DNA of 56,680 bases from Acidovorax sp. GW101-3H11 (GTDB lineage: Bacteria; Pseudomonadota; Gammaproteobacteria; Burkholderiales; Burkholderiaceae_C): positions 213,658-270,337 of the forward strand of contig NZ_LUKZ01000003.1 of the NCBI RefSeq assembly GCF_001633105.1, in the 5' to 3' direction. The notes beneath the pieces are model-generated. The model did no database searches. It worked only from the letters and a program-made list of their open reading frames with translations, and was not told the DNA's origin. This document shows positions 46,786-56,666 of the stretch, in pieces. The translations under genes and the position numbers were made by a program. Numbering within the stretch: the first letter of the stretch is position 1; every line of letters begins with the position of its first letter.

Positions 46786-47034
46786 ATGCGCGCAGTGTTT
46801 GGATTGGTCGGGCTGGTCGTGGTGCTGGCCATCGTGGGCCTGTTGGCCAAGAAGCAGTTGTCGGCCACGCGCGCCCCGGTGCCCGCGCTGCAGACGGCGC
46901 CCGGAGCCGCCCCCGCCTCGGCGCCTCCGGCCACCGTGCGCGAGCAAAGCCAGCAGATGCAGCAGCAGGTCAAGCAGCAAATGGAAGGTTTGATGCAGCA
47001 AGCACGCCCCATGCCCGAGGATGCTGCCAAATAA
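46786..47034 (+). CDS. Small single-pass membrane protein, unknown
   Basis: 82 residues with one N-terminal helix (MRAVFGLVGLVVVLAIVGLL), a Pro/Ala-rich spacer, and a Gln/Met-rich amphipathic tail (QSQQMQQQVKQQMEGLMQQ). ATG 46786 has AAGGAG 7 bases upstream, better than most genes in the window. I do not recognise the family. It precedes the tadA fusion by 58 bases with a repeat between, so co-transcription is possible. Confidence 0.75.
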   Translation: MRAVFGLVGLVVVLAIVGLLAKKQLSATRAPVPALQTAPGAAPASAPPATVREQSQQMQQQVKQQMEGLMQQARPMPEDAAK

Positions 47035-47038
47035 TGAA

Positions 47039-48520
<1,482 letters not shown>

Positions 48521-48560
48521 CACGGCGCCAGACCTCTCTTTTTGACGGAGCAGGCCCCCG

Positions 48561-49559
48561 GTGGGCCTGAGCGCTTTGCACGACCACGATCACGACCATT
48601 CGCAGTGCCACCACGACCACGGTTCCAAGCACATCTACATCTACTCGCCCTCCAGCGCCGTGCGCGACAAGGCGGCCTTCAAGCGCGGCATTGCACGGCT
48701 CAAGGCCCTGGGCCATGAGGTCGAGGTGGATGCCGATGCGCTGGCCACCCACACGCGTTTTGCGGGCGACGACGAGACGCGGCTGGCCGCCATCCACCGC
48801 GCCGCCGCCAGCGGTGCCGACGTGGCGCTGATCTCGCGTGGGGGCTACGGCCTCACGCGCATCCTGCCGGGCATCCGCTACAAGGCCGTGGCCAAGGCGA
48901 TCGACAAGGGCATGCACTTTGTGGGCGTGAGCGACTTCACCGCCTTCCAGCTCGCGCTGCTGGCCAAGACCGGCGCCACCACCTGGGCGGGCCCCTCACT
49001 GGGCGCCGACTTTGGCGTGGCGGGCGAGCCCGACGACATCATGGAAGCCTGCTTTGACGACCTGCTCACCGGCCATGGCGAAGGCACGGGCTGGCGCATG
49101 CACAACGAGAAGCCCCACTCCACCACGGGCAAGCCCGCCGTGCCCAATGTGTATGTGAAAAGCGGCACTTTGTGGGGTGGCAACCTGTCGGTGCTGGCCT
49201 CGCTGGTGGGCACGCCGTATCTGCCGCAGATCAAGGGCGGGGTGCTGTTCATCGAAGACGTGCACGAGCACCCCTACCGCATCGAGCGCATGCTCACCCA
49301 GCTGCTGCACGCCGGTGTGCTGGCCCAGCAGAAGGCCGTGGTGCTGGGGCAGTTCACCAACTTCACGCTGGCGCCGCACGACAAGGGCTACAAGCTGCAG
49401 TCGGTGGTGGACTGGCTGCGCAGCCAGATCAAGGCACCGGTGCTCACAAACCTGCCGTTCGGGCATGTCGAAACCAAGGTGCTGCTGCCGGTGGGGGCGA
49501 CGGTGTCGCTGTCGGTGGAGGCGCGCGATGCGCTCATCTACTGGGGGCACCAGCACTGA
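48561..49559 (+). CDS. ldcA: LD-carboxypeptidase (peptidase S66) with a His-rich N-terminus
   Basis: 332-residue serine peptidase that removes terminal D-Ala from murein tetrapeptides during recycling in the cytoplasm. The SRGGYGLTRILPG loop precedes the nucleophile S124 in GVSDFTA. The acid/base residues lie in FIEDVHEHPYRIERM and the C-terminal GHVETKVLLPVGA. The first 24 residues contain eight His (HDHDHDH and CHHDHGSKH), a probable metal-binding tail not part of the S66 fold. GTG 48561 is the start. A later start would remove the tail, but no ATG or GTG with a better site was seen before the conserved IYIYSPSS. Confidence 0.9.
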   Translation: MGLSALHDHDHDHSQCHHDHGSKHIYIYSPSSAVRDKAAFKRGIARLKALGHEVEVDADALATHTRFAGDDETRLAAIHRAAASGADVALISRGGYGLTRILPGIRYKAVAKAIDKGMHFVGVSDFTAFQLALLAKTGATTWAGPSLGADFGVAGEPDDIMEACFDDLLTGHGEGTGWRMHNEKPHSTTGKPAVPNVYVKSGTLWGGNLSVLASLVGTPYLPQIKGGVLFIEDVHEHPYRIERMLTQLLHAGVLAQQKAVVLGQFTNFTLAPHDKGYKLQSVVDWLRSQIKAPVLTNLPFGHVETKVLLPVGATVSLSVEARDALIYWGHQH

Positions 49560-49610
49560 AGCAAGGGGGCTGAGGCTGGGTCTGGGCGCGTGGCCCAGGG
49601 GCTACCTGGC

Positions 49611-49973
49611 TTAGAAATTCCGGAACCGGGGTTCTTGCGGTACCTGGGGGGCGCGCAGAGACAAAGGCAACTGCCCCTGGAACAAGGGGGTGACGTGGTC
49701 CAGCACCTTCTGGGCAACGGCCTCGCCCCGCAAGGGCACCAGGGTGTCAAACAGGTCGGTGCGCAGATACCACAGCGCCTCGATGTCGCCCGCATAACGC
49801 AGCCGCATGTTCATGCGCGCCACTTCGCAGCCCGACACGCCCATCAGGCCTTGCAACATGGCCTGTCGCACTTCCTCCAGCCCCTGGTCGCGCACCCAGG
49901 CCGTCGAAGACGGCTTGTCACGGCCGAGCAGGTCGTGCAGGTTGTTGCGGAGATTGGGTTTGTTCCAGCGCAT
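49611..49973 (-). CDS. Conserved-looking hypothetical protein
   Basis: 120 residues, soluble, without a signal peptide or membrane helix. It opens MRWNKPNLRNNLHDLLGRDK and contains MNMRLRYAGDIEALWYLRTD, with a Pro/Arg-rich end. I do not recognise the family. ATG 49973 is chosen over a TTG at 49988. It is convergent with ldcA, 51 bases away. Codon use matches the neighbours, so it is probably real. Confidence 0.65.
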   Translation of the reverse strand: MRWNKPNLRNNLHDLLGRDKPSSTAWVRDQGLEEVRQAMLQGLMGVSGCEVARMNMRLRYAGDIEALWYLRTDLFDTLVPLRGEAVAQKVLDHVTPLFQGQLPLSLRAPQVPQEPRFRNF

Positions 49974-50351
49974 GGGTGGGGCGCACAACGGTTTTTGTAA
50001 CAGAGTCGGTCAAAGTAAGCGGGAGCGAGGATTGACGCAAGGGTGGTGCTCCTGTTTTTGTATAAAGACAACACGCCGCCCCCGTTTGTTGCGAACTTTT
50101 ACGTATTTGGCGTGATTGCTTGCAAGGCCCTGACGCCGACTGGGTAGTGCGGTGGTTTAGGTGGTGTGGATGGGGCGCAAAGGGCGCATGCGTTGCTCTC
50201 CAGCCCCCATCAGGTGCCCGGCGGTGGGCAGCCTGGAGCGCGCTGGTGGAGGCGCCACACCCGGCTCAGGATTGTTGACGCTTGAGTGGGTGCGTCTTCG
50301 TTGAGCTTGCACTAAACTGATTCACATGATGTTACTAATAGGTCATCGTTC
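49974..50351. other. 378-base intergenic region between divergent genes
   Basis: No gene, RNA or clear repeat is visible. It holds the promoters of the leftward hypothetical gene and the rightward cyclase gene. The 60 bases before the cyclase start are AT-richer than their surroundings. Confidence 0.6.
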
Positions 50352-51281
50352 ATGAGCGTGCTGTCAACGGTGGTCTTCGCGGACATTTCGGGCAGTACCT
50401 CGTTGTACGAAACGCTGGGCAACGAGCGCGCCACGGAGGCCGTGACCCAGGTCACCCAGTGGATTGCCGACACCATCGAAGCGCATGGTGGTCGGGTCGT
50501 CAAAAAGCTGGGGGACGGCGTGTTGTGCATTTTTGGCGATGCGGCAGGCGCCGTGTCGGCCACCGCCACCATGCTGCGCCAGCACCACGAGCGGCTGGGC
50601 CGCTGGCCACAGCCGCTGCGCATGGACATCCGCGTGGGCGTGGCCAGTGGTGAGGTGGTGGACGTGGACGGCGATTGTTATGGCGATGCGGTCAACGTGG
50701 CCTCCCGCCTGTGCGAGCGGGCCGGGCCCGCCGAAATCTGGGCCACCGAGACCACCGTGCTGCTGGCAGGCACCGCCCCCGATGCCTGGTACCGCAAGCT
50801 GGGCCTCATGGAAATCCGGGGCAAGGCCGAGGCGCTCATGCTCTACCACGTCGAGTGGCGCGAGGACGAGGCGCCGGACTCCCTCACCATGCAGGCCGCG
50901 CTGATCAGCAGTTTTGCCCCGGTGGACCCGATCCTGGGGCAGATCCAGTTTTCATGGCATGGCGTGAACATGTCGTTCACCTCGTCGGATGCCCCCGTGC
51001 ACGTGGGGCGTGCCAACCATGCGCAGCTGTGCATCAACGACCCCCGGGTGTCGCGCCTGCATGCACGCATCGACTGGCGCAACAGCGGTTTTGTGCTCAC
51101 CGACATGAGCAGCTTTGGAACCTGGGTGCGTTTTGAAGGCAGCGACTCGCCCGTGCGGCTGCGCCGCGATGCCTGCATCCTGCACGGCACCGGGCAGATA
51201 GCGCTGGGCGTGCCTTTTACCGAACCCAGCGCGCCGGTCATGAACTTTCAGGTGGTCGGCACCAGCGTGCACCTGGGCTGA
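50352..51281 (+). CDS. Class III adenylate/guanylate cyclase with an FHA domain
   Basis: 309 residues. The N-terminal cyclase domain (1-170) has both metal aspartates, D11 (FADISGST) and D55 (KKLGDG). It also has K52 and D112, which fit adenine recognition, and the transition-state residues N115 and R119 (YGDAVNVASRL), so it should be active as an adenylate cyclase. The C-terminal FHA-like domain (about 215-295) has HVGRANH and SRLHARIDW. The usual Asn in SxNGT is replaced (SSFGTWV), so phosphothreonine binding is uncertain. No membrane helix is seen. It is followed after 110 bases by the penicillin acylase gene. Confidence 0.9.
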   Translation: MSVLSTVVFADISGSTSLYETLGNERATEAVTQVTQWIADTIEAHGGRVVKKLGDGVLCIFGDAAGAVSATATMLRQHHERLGRWPQPLRMDIRVGVASGEVVDVDGDCYGDAVNVASRLCERAGPAEIWATETTVLLAGTAPDAWYRKLGLMEIRGKAEALMLYHVEWREDEAPDSLTMQAALISSFAPVDPILGQIQFSWHGVNMSFTSSDAPVHVGRANHAQLCINDPRVSRLHARIDWRNSGFVLTDMSSFGTWVRFEGSDSPVRLRRDACILHGTGQIALGVPFTEPSAPVMNFQVVGTSVHLG

Positions 51282-51391
51282 TCGTTTTGCCCGCTGCAGG
51301 CCTGGGCCGTGGGTTGCAGGCCCGCAGGCGCCCCAACTGGTGTGCGGCTTAGCACCCAGGCGACACAACACAACAACAGGAGACACAAGAC

Positions 51392-53938
51392 ATGGCGTGG
51401 ATGAAGCGGACGGCCGTCGGGCTGGTGGTGGCGGCACTGCTGGTGGGCACGGGGGCGGCGGTGTATGTGCAGCGCAGCTTTGCGGTGGTGGATGGCACGC
51501 TGCAGGTGCCGGGGCTGCGCGACGCCGTGCGTGTGCAGCGCGACCCGTCAGACGTGACCCATGTGCGCGCACAGACCCCGCAGGACGCCTGGTTTGCCAT
51601 GGGCTACGTGCATGCACAGGAACGCACCTGGCAGCTTGAATTCAACCGCCGGGTCATGCACGGCGAGTTGTCCGAGGTGTTTGGCTCCGCCACGGTCGAG
51701 ACCGACAAGCTCATGCGTGCGCTCGACATCATGGGCGTGGCCAAGCGCCAGTACGCAGGTCTGCCCCAATACGCCAAGGATGCGCTGCAGGCCTACAGCC
51801 AGGGCATCCACGCCTTCCATAAAAACCGCCCGCAGGCGCTGCCGCCCGAGTTCCATGTGCTGGGCGTGCAGCCCGGTGGCGCGCAGGGCGCGGTGTGGGA
51901 GCCTGAAGATAGCGTGGGCTGGGCGCTGATGATGGCGCTGGACCTGGGCGGCAACTGGGGCACCGAATTTGCGCGCCTGTCGGTGGCGCGCACGCTCGAC
52001 ACCGACCGCCTGTGGCAGCTGATGCCGCCTTATCCTGGCGAAAAGCCCGCCGCTTCGGCCGATCTGGCAGCGCTGTACCGCCAGCTGGGCGTGTACCGCG
52101 CGGCCGATGCGGGCTCCACTGCGGCAGCGCAGGGCAGCACAGCGGATGTGGTGAGCCGCAAGCCAGAGGGCCCGCTGGCCCGCCAGATCAGCACCGGCAT
52201 GCTGGCATGGGCCGACGAGCTGACCCGCAATGCGGGCACCAACGAGGGCAAGGGCAGCAACAACTGGGTGCTGGCGGGCTCGCGCACCGTGAGCGGCAAA
52301 CCCCTGCTCGCCAACGACCCACACCTGGGCCTCTCGGCCCCGGCCATCTGGTACTTCGCCGGGCTGCAAGCGCCCGCAGGGCAAGCGTCGGACGGCACGC
52401 CCATTGCCGCCATTGACGCCGTGGGCGCCACTTTGCCGGGCCTGCCCTTTGTGGTGCTGGGCCGCACCGACAAGGTGGCCTGGGGCTTCACCAACACCGG
52501 CCCGGATGTGCAAGACCTGTACCTGGAGCAGATCAACCCGGCCGATGCCACGCAATACCGCACACCCGAGGGCTGGGCGCCGTTCACCGTGCGCAAGGAG
52601 ACCATCCGCGTCAAGGGCGAGGCCGATGTGGTGATGCAACTCCGCAGCACCCGGCACGGACCGGTGCTCAGCGACGTGCAGAAGTCGCACGCCGAGGTGC
52701 TGGACCTGGGCAAATACGTGCTGGCGCTGCGCTGGAGCGCGCTGGATGACGACAACCAGACCGTGCTGGCAGGCTTCAAGACCAACCAGTCCAAGAGCGT
52801 GGACGAACTCTTTGCGGGCCTGGCCCACTACCACTCGCCCATGCAGAGCGTGGTGGCGGCCGACGACCAGGGCAACATCCGCTTCAAGGCCGCTGGCCGG
52901 GTGCCGGTGCGCGATGCGGCCAACGACATCCGGGGCGTGGCGCCATCACCCGGCTGGGATGCGCGCTACGACTGGAAGGGCTGGCTGCCCTACGAACAGA
53001 CCCCAGAAGATCGCGGCGACCGAGGCTGGGTCGCCACCGCCAACCAGCGCGTGACGGCCCCCGGCTACCCCCACTTCCTCACGCAGGACTGGGCCTTGCC
53101 CTACCGCTACGAGCGCATCGCACAGCTCATCGAGGCCACCCCCAAGCACGACGCGGCCAGCATGCAGGCCATCCACCGCGATGTGGCATCGCTCGCCACG
53201 CGGCGCCTGCTGCCGCACCTGCAGCAGGCGCAGCCTGCGCACCCGCTGGCCGCCGCTGCGCAGAAGGAGCTGCAGGGCTTTGACGGCGTGATGGACGCGG
53301 GCCGCGCCGCGCCGCTGATCTTTGTGGCCTGGACGGACGAGCTGGCGCGGGGCCTCATCATTCCGCGCATTGGCGAAGGCCGCTTCAAGGCCACCTACGG
53401 CAAGCGCGACTACCGCGCGGCCATCGAAGGCATCCTGGAGCGCAACGACAGCTGGTGGTGCCAGCCCGCGACCTGCGCAGAGCAATCCGCCGCCGCCCTG
53501 GGCCGTGCGCTCGACCGCCTGCAGGCCGCCTACGGCGCAGACCCTGCCCAGTGGCGTTGGGGCGCCGCGCACCCCGCGCTCAGCGTGCACCGGCCTTTTG
53601 GCAACGTGCCTGCGCTCGCACGCTTCTTTGACGTGAGCGTGCCATCGCACGGAGACTCGTACACCGTGAACGTGGGCCAGTACAACGCGGGCGAGGCCAA
53701 GGGCCCGTATGTGAACCGCCATGCCGCCTCGCTGCGCGCGGTATACGACCTGGGCGACCTGGAACAGTCGCGCTTCATCTACCAGACGGGCCAGAGCGGC
53801 CTGGTGTTTTCGCCGCGCTACCGCGACATGAGCACCACCTGGGCCGACACCGGCTACCGCGCCCTGCAGCGCCAGCCCGCGCGCTGGGCGCACAGCCTGA
53901 CGCTGGCCCCCGCAACCCCTCCCACCACCGCGCGCTAA
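51392..53938 (+). CDS. Penicillin acylase family Ntn-hydrolase
   Basis: 848-residue periplasmic precursor that cleaves itself into two chains. A signal or membrane anchor occupies residues 6-26. The autoprocessing site and nucleophile are at G288-S289 (NEGKGSNNWVLAGSRT), and the LANDPHLGLSAPAIWYF block follows. Members hydrolyse amides such as acyl-homoserine lactones, penicillins or N-acyl amino acids. The natural substrate here is not known. ATG 51392 has CAGGAG upstream. The asparaginase gene starts 23 bases downstream, so the two are probably co-transcribed amidohydrolases. Confidence 0.93.
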   Translation: MAWMKRTAVGLVVAALLVGTGAAVYVQRSFAVVDGTLQVPGLRDAVRVQRDPSDVTHVRAQTPQDAWFAMGYVHAQERTWQLEFNRRVMHGELSEVFGSATVETDKLMRALDIMGVAKRQYAGLPQYAKDALQAYSQGIHAFHKNRPQALPPEFHVLGVQPGGAQGAVWEPEDSVGWALMMALDLGGNWGTEFARLSVARTLDTDRLWQLMPPYPGEKPAASADLAALYRQLGVYRAADAGSTAAAQGSTADVVSRKPEGPLARQISTGMLAWADELTRNAGTNEGKGSNNWVLAGSRTVSGKPLLANDPHLGLSAPAIWYFAGLQAPAGQASDGTPIAAIDAVGATLPGLPFVVLGRTDKVAWGFTNTGPDVQDLYLEQINPADATQYRTPEGWAPFTVRKETIRVKGEADVVMQLRSTRHGPVLSDVQKSHAEVLDLGKYVLALRWSALDDDNQTVLAGFKTNQSKSVDELFAGLAHYHSPMQSVVAADDQGNIRFKAAGRVPVRDAANDIRGVAPSPGWDARYDWKGWLPYEQTPEDRGDRGWVATANQRVTAPGYPHFLTQDWALPYRYERIAQLIEATPKHDAASMQAIHRDVASLATRRLLPHLQQAQPAHPLAAAAQKELQGFDGVMDAGRAAPLIFVAWTDELARGLIIPRIGEGRFKATYGKRDYRAAIEGILERNDSWWCQPATCAEQSAAALGRALDRLQAAYGADPAQWRWGAAHPALSVHRPFGNVPALARFFDVSVPSHGDSYTVNVGQYNAGEAKGPYVNRHAASLRAVYDLGDLEQSRFIYQTGQSGLVFSPRYRDMSTTWADTGYRALQRQPARWAHSLTLAPATPPTTAR

Positions 53939-53961
53939 GGCCGCAGCCAGGAATCATCGCC

Positions 53962-54972
53962 ATGGGTTTTGTACCGTTGATCGAAGTCAGCCGGGGCGGC
54001 CTGCCCGAGTGCCAGCACTGGGGCGCGGTGGCCGTTGCCAACCGCCAGGGGCAGGTGCTGGCGCAGGTAGGTGATCCTTATGTCGTCACCTTCACGCGCT
54101 CCACCATCAAGGCGTTCCAGGCGCTGCCCTTCATGCAGGCGGGCGGGGCCCGGGCGCAGGGCTGGGGACAGGGCGAACTGGCGCTGCTGTGCGCCAGCCA
54201 CAACGGCGAGCCCATGCATGTGGAGCAGGCCAGCCGCATGCTGGCCAGCGTGGGGCAGGACTACCACGCGCTGCGCTGCGGCTGCCACCGCCCCTTGTTC
54301 GCCGAGCTGGGGCTGGGCACATTGCCCCCGGGTTTTGTGCCCGACGAACGCCACAACAACTGCAGCGGCAAACACGCGGGTTTTGTGGCGCATTGCGTGC
54401 GGGAGGGGCTGCCGCTGGAGGATCACCTGGACCCCACCCATCCGCTGCAGGTGGCCATCCGCAACCACGTGGCGCAGGCCGTGGGGCTCGCCCCCGATCA
54501 GCTCGCCATGGGCATCGACGGCTGCTCTGCGCCCAACTACGCCATGCCGCTGGCCCACCTGGCGCGGGGCTATGCCCGGCTGGCCGGTGGCGCGCCCGAC
54601 ACCGACCTGCACGAAAGCCTGACCACGCTGGCCGACGCCATGGTGGCGCGGCCCGAGCTGGGTTCAGGCACCGGGCGGCACGACCTGGATTTCATGCAGG
54701 TGGGGCAGGGCGACTGGGTGTCCAAGACGGGTGCTGACGGCGTGCAGGTGGTGGGCAGCCGCAGCCGGGGCGAGGCCTTTGCGCTCAAGATCATGGACGG
54801 CAATATGGTCGCCCAGGTGGCCGCTGCCGTGGAAGTGATGGACCAACTCGGCTGGCTGGACGCTGGCCAGCGCGAGGCCCTGGCGCGGCGGCGCTCTGCG
54901 CACATCGTCAACGCCAAGGGGCTCACGGTGGGCGGGCGCCGCGCGGTGTTCAGGTTGCAGAAGGCGGGTTGA
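53962..54972 (+). CDS. L-asparaginase, class 3 (Rhizobium etli ReAV type)
   Basis: 336-residue enzyme that hydrolyses L-asparagine to aspartate and ammonia, with a fold related to serine beta-lactamases. The active-site set of ReAV is present, shifted by one residue: S47 and K50 (TRSTIKAF), S79 (ASHNGEP), zinc ligands C134 and K137 (HNNCSGKHAGF) and C188 (IDGCSAPNYAMP). There is no signal peptide, so it is cytosolic. It is unrelated to the AnsA/AnsB and plant types. It lies in an apparent operon with the penicillin acylase. Confidence 0.92.
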   Translation: MGFVPLIEVSRGGLPECQHWGAVAVANRQGQVLAQVGDPYVVTFTRSTIKAFQALPFMQAGGARAQGWGQGELALLCASHNGEPMHVEQASRMLASVGQDYHALRCGCHRPLFAELGLGTLPPGFVPDERHNNCSGKHAGFVAHCVREGLPLEDHLDPTHPLQVAIRNHVAQAVGLAPDQLAMGIDGCSAPNYAMPLAHLARGYARLAGGAPDTDLHESLTTLADAMVARPELGSGTGRHDLDFMQVGQGDWVSKTGADGVQVVGSRSRGEAFALKIMDGNMVAQVAAAVEVMDQLGWLDAGQREALARRRSAHIVNAKGLTVGGRRAVFRLQKAG

Positions 54973-55006
54973 AACCCCATGCCGCCCGGGATGGGGCAAA
55001 AATTTG

Positions 55007-55064
55007 AATAAAAAGTGCCGTCTCCGCGCTATGGATAAGCGCTTGCAGCTATAAAAAATGTAGC
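55007..55064 (+). repeat. Dispersed two-hairpin repeat at the 3' end of the L,D-transpeptidase gene
   Basis: AATAAAAAGTGCCGTCTCCG at the left and GCAGCTATAAAAAATGTAGC at the right, with GCGCT-6 bases-AGCGC between. Read on the minus strand it encodes the last 12 residues and the stop codon of the transpeptidase. Confidence 0.75.
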
Positions 55065-55649
55065 AAACGGCTCTGTGTCTGGCAGCACATAGACCACGCC
55101 GGGCCCCTGTCCGAACAGCGGGGCGATGTGCTGGTTGTAGAACGCCTCGGGCGCATTCACGCAGCCATAACTGATGCGCTTGTCGCGTGCGCTGCCGCTG
55201 GCCAGGCGCTGGTGGCGGCGCTCCGCAGCGCTCACGCTGCGCACCCGGTGCAGCGACACGGCCGAGTCGTAGTCGATCCACACAATGTCTTCCCCGCGCA
55301 GGTTGCGGCCCGGCTCGGTCACAAAACGGCCTGCGGGCGTGGTGCGCTCCTCCGGCCGGATTTGCGCCAGCGGGCGCGTGCCCAGGTCGGGCGCCGACCG
55401 GTCGCCCCGCGCTGCGCCCAGCAGCACCGGCGCACTGCCCAGCCACTGCCCCTGGGCCGAAAACACATGGATGCGGGCCCAGGGCTTGTCGATCACCGCA
55501 AAAGGCAGGCCCTGGTGGTCGGCCGTGCCCGTGGCCCAGCGCACCAGTTGCCGGGCCGTGGCCGAGGCATCGGCGGGCAGCGCCCGGGCGGCCAGAGGCG
55601 CCAAGGCCAGCGTGCAACCCAGGGCGGAAAAGACAAGACGGCGGTTCAT
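55029..55649 (-). CDS. L,D-transpeptidase (YkuD-type), exported
   Basis: 206 residues with a signal peptide (MNRRLVFSALGCTLALAPLA). The catalytic block is ISYGCVNAP, with the Cys nucleophile preceded by Arg and Gly as in SxGC[IV] sites of L,D-transpeptidases. It probably forms 3-3 peptidoglycan cross-links or attaches proteins to murein. The conserved fold ends about VVYVLPDTE. The final residues FATFFIAASAYP come from a dispersed repeat, so the original stop codon has been replaced. ATG 55649 is chosen over ATG 55673, which would add MAHLHVFT before a normal signal peptide. Confidence 0.85.
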   Translation of the reverse strand: MNRRLVFSALGCTLALAPLAARALPADASATARQLVRWATGTADHQGLPFAVIDKPWARIHVFSAQGQWLGSAPVLLGAARGDRSAPDLGTRPLAQIRPEERTTPAGRFVTEPGRNLRGEDIVWIDYDSAVSLHRVRSVSAAERRHQRLASGSARDKRISYGCVNAPEAFYNQHIAPLFGQGPGVVYVLPDTEPFATFFIAASAYP

Positions 55650-55798
55650 GGTGAAAACATGCAAGTGAGCCAAACGCTGTGCCTACCCACGGCCGACGAA
55701 ACCGGCACGGCGCAGGGCCAGCGCACCCGTAAAGCTGGTTTCGCTAGGGCGTGTCATCAATCAAAGCCCCTACATGGTTGAAAGAGCCTGCTGCAGCC

Positions 55799-55985
55799 CC
55801 ATGTGGTGGCCGTGAGTAAAAGATACGCCCTACTTGATGCTCAATGGGAACGCATCAAGAACCTTCTGCCCGGTCAGGTCGGCCAGCCTGGACCATGTGG
55901 TGGCCGTGAGTAAAAGATACGCCCTACTTGATGCTCAATGGGAACGCATCAAGAACCTTCTGCCCGGTCAGGTCGGCCAGCCTGG
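55799..55985 (+). repeat. 93-bp tandem duplication at the 5' end of the IS5-type transposase
   Basis: 55799-55891 is repeated exactly at 55893-55985, with one A between (period 94). The first copy contains the transposase GTG start at 55812, but its frame stops at TAA 55911-55913 after 33 residues. Only the second copy, GTG 55906, leads into the full transposase. 94 is not a multiple of three, hence the break. Confidence 0.95.
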
Positions 55986-56280
55986 CGCTACAGCCAAGGA
56001 CAACCGACTGTTCGTTGACGCCGTGCTGTACCGCTACCGCGCGGGCATCCCCTGGCGTGATTTGCCAGCGCGCTTTGGCGATTTTCGCGTCGTGCATACC
56101 CGGCACTCGCGTTGGAGCCGAACGGGTGTATGGCAACGCCTGTTTGAAGCCTTGGCGCAAGATGCGGACAACGAGTACGCGATGATCGATGCCACCATCG
56201 TGCGTGCCCACCAGCACAGCGCTGGGGCAAAAGGGGGGATCCAGACAAGCAAGCCCTCGGACGCAGCAAAGGTGGGGTGA
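55906..56280 (+). CDS. IS5-family transposase, first frame (OrfA)
   Basis: 124 codons from GTG 55906, including the N-terminal DUF4096-like DNA-binding part (DAQWERIKNLLPGQ) and YRYRAGIPWRDLPARFGDF. It ends past MIDATIVRAHQHSAGAKGG, which holds the first catalytic Asp. Immediately after this the frame should shift by -1 at AAAAGGGGGG (56229-56238) to join OrfB. Unshifted, it runs to TGA 56278-56280. The duplication upstream provides a spurious alternative ATG at 55834. Confidence 0.88.
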   Translation: MSKRYALLDAQWERIKNLLPGQVGQPGATAKDNRLFVDAVLYRYRAGIPWRDLPARFGDFRVVHTRHSRWSRTGVWQRLFEALAQDADNEYAMIDATIVRAHQHSAGAKGGIQTSKPSDAAKVG

Positions 56281-56666
56281 GCACCAAGATCCACGCCACG
56301 GTTGACGCGCTGGGCAATCCGACAGGCTTTGTCCTGACGCCCGGACAAGCCCATGACCTCAGGGGCGCAGATGTAATGCTCAAGGACACGCCCGCGCAGG
56401 CGGTTATTGCTGACAAAGCCTATGACGCTCATGCCCGGCTGATCGGGCCGCTACTGGCCAAGGGCAAGACCGTTGTGATTCCCTCGCGGGCCACGAACAA
56501 GCAGCAGCGCGAATATGACCGCGATCTGTACAAGGCGCGGCATCTGATAGAGAACTTCTTCGCGCGCCTGAAGCAATACCGGGGCATTGCCACGCGTTAC
56601 GACAAGACCGCCTGCAACTTCCTGGGGGCGATTCACTTGGCTGCCTCCATGGTGTGGCTGGCGTGA
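56277..56666 (+). CDS. IS5-family transposase, second frame (OrfB)
   Basis: 129 residues from GTG 56277, which overlaps the OrfA stop (GTGA). It contains the second Asp (AVIADKAYDAHARL) and the closing Glu region (ARHLIENFFARLKQYRGIAT) of the DDE catalytic triad. The sequence just upstream in this frame (DKQALGRSKGG) is also transposase-like, which shows that OrfA and OrfB are joined by -1 frameshifting and not made separately. Confidence 0.9.
   Translation: MSTKIHATVDALGNPTGFVLTPGQAHDLRGADVMLKDTPAQAVIADKAYDAHARLIGPLLAKGKTVVIPSRATNKQQREYDRDLYKARHLIENFFARLKQYRGIATRYDKTACNFLGAIHLAASMVWLA

Noticed and set aside
55799..55985. A CRISPR-like direct repeat
   Set aside because: Two adjacent 93-bp copies with a 1-base spacer are a tandem duplication in a transposase gene. 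There are no spacers and no cas genes anywhere in the window.
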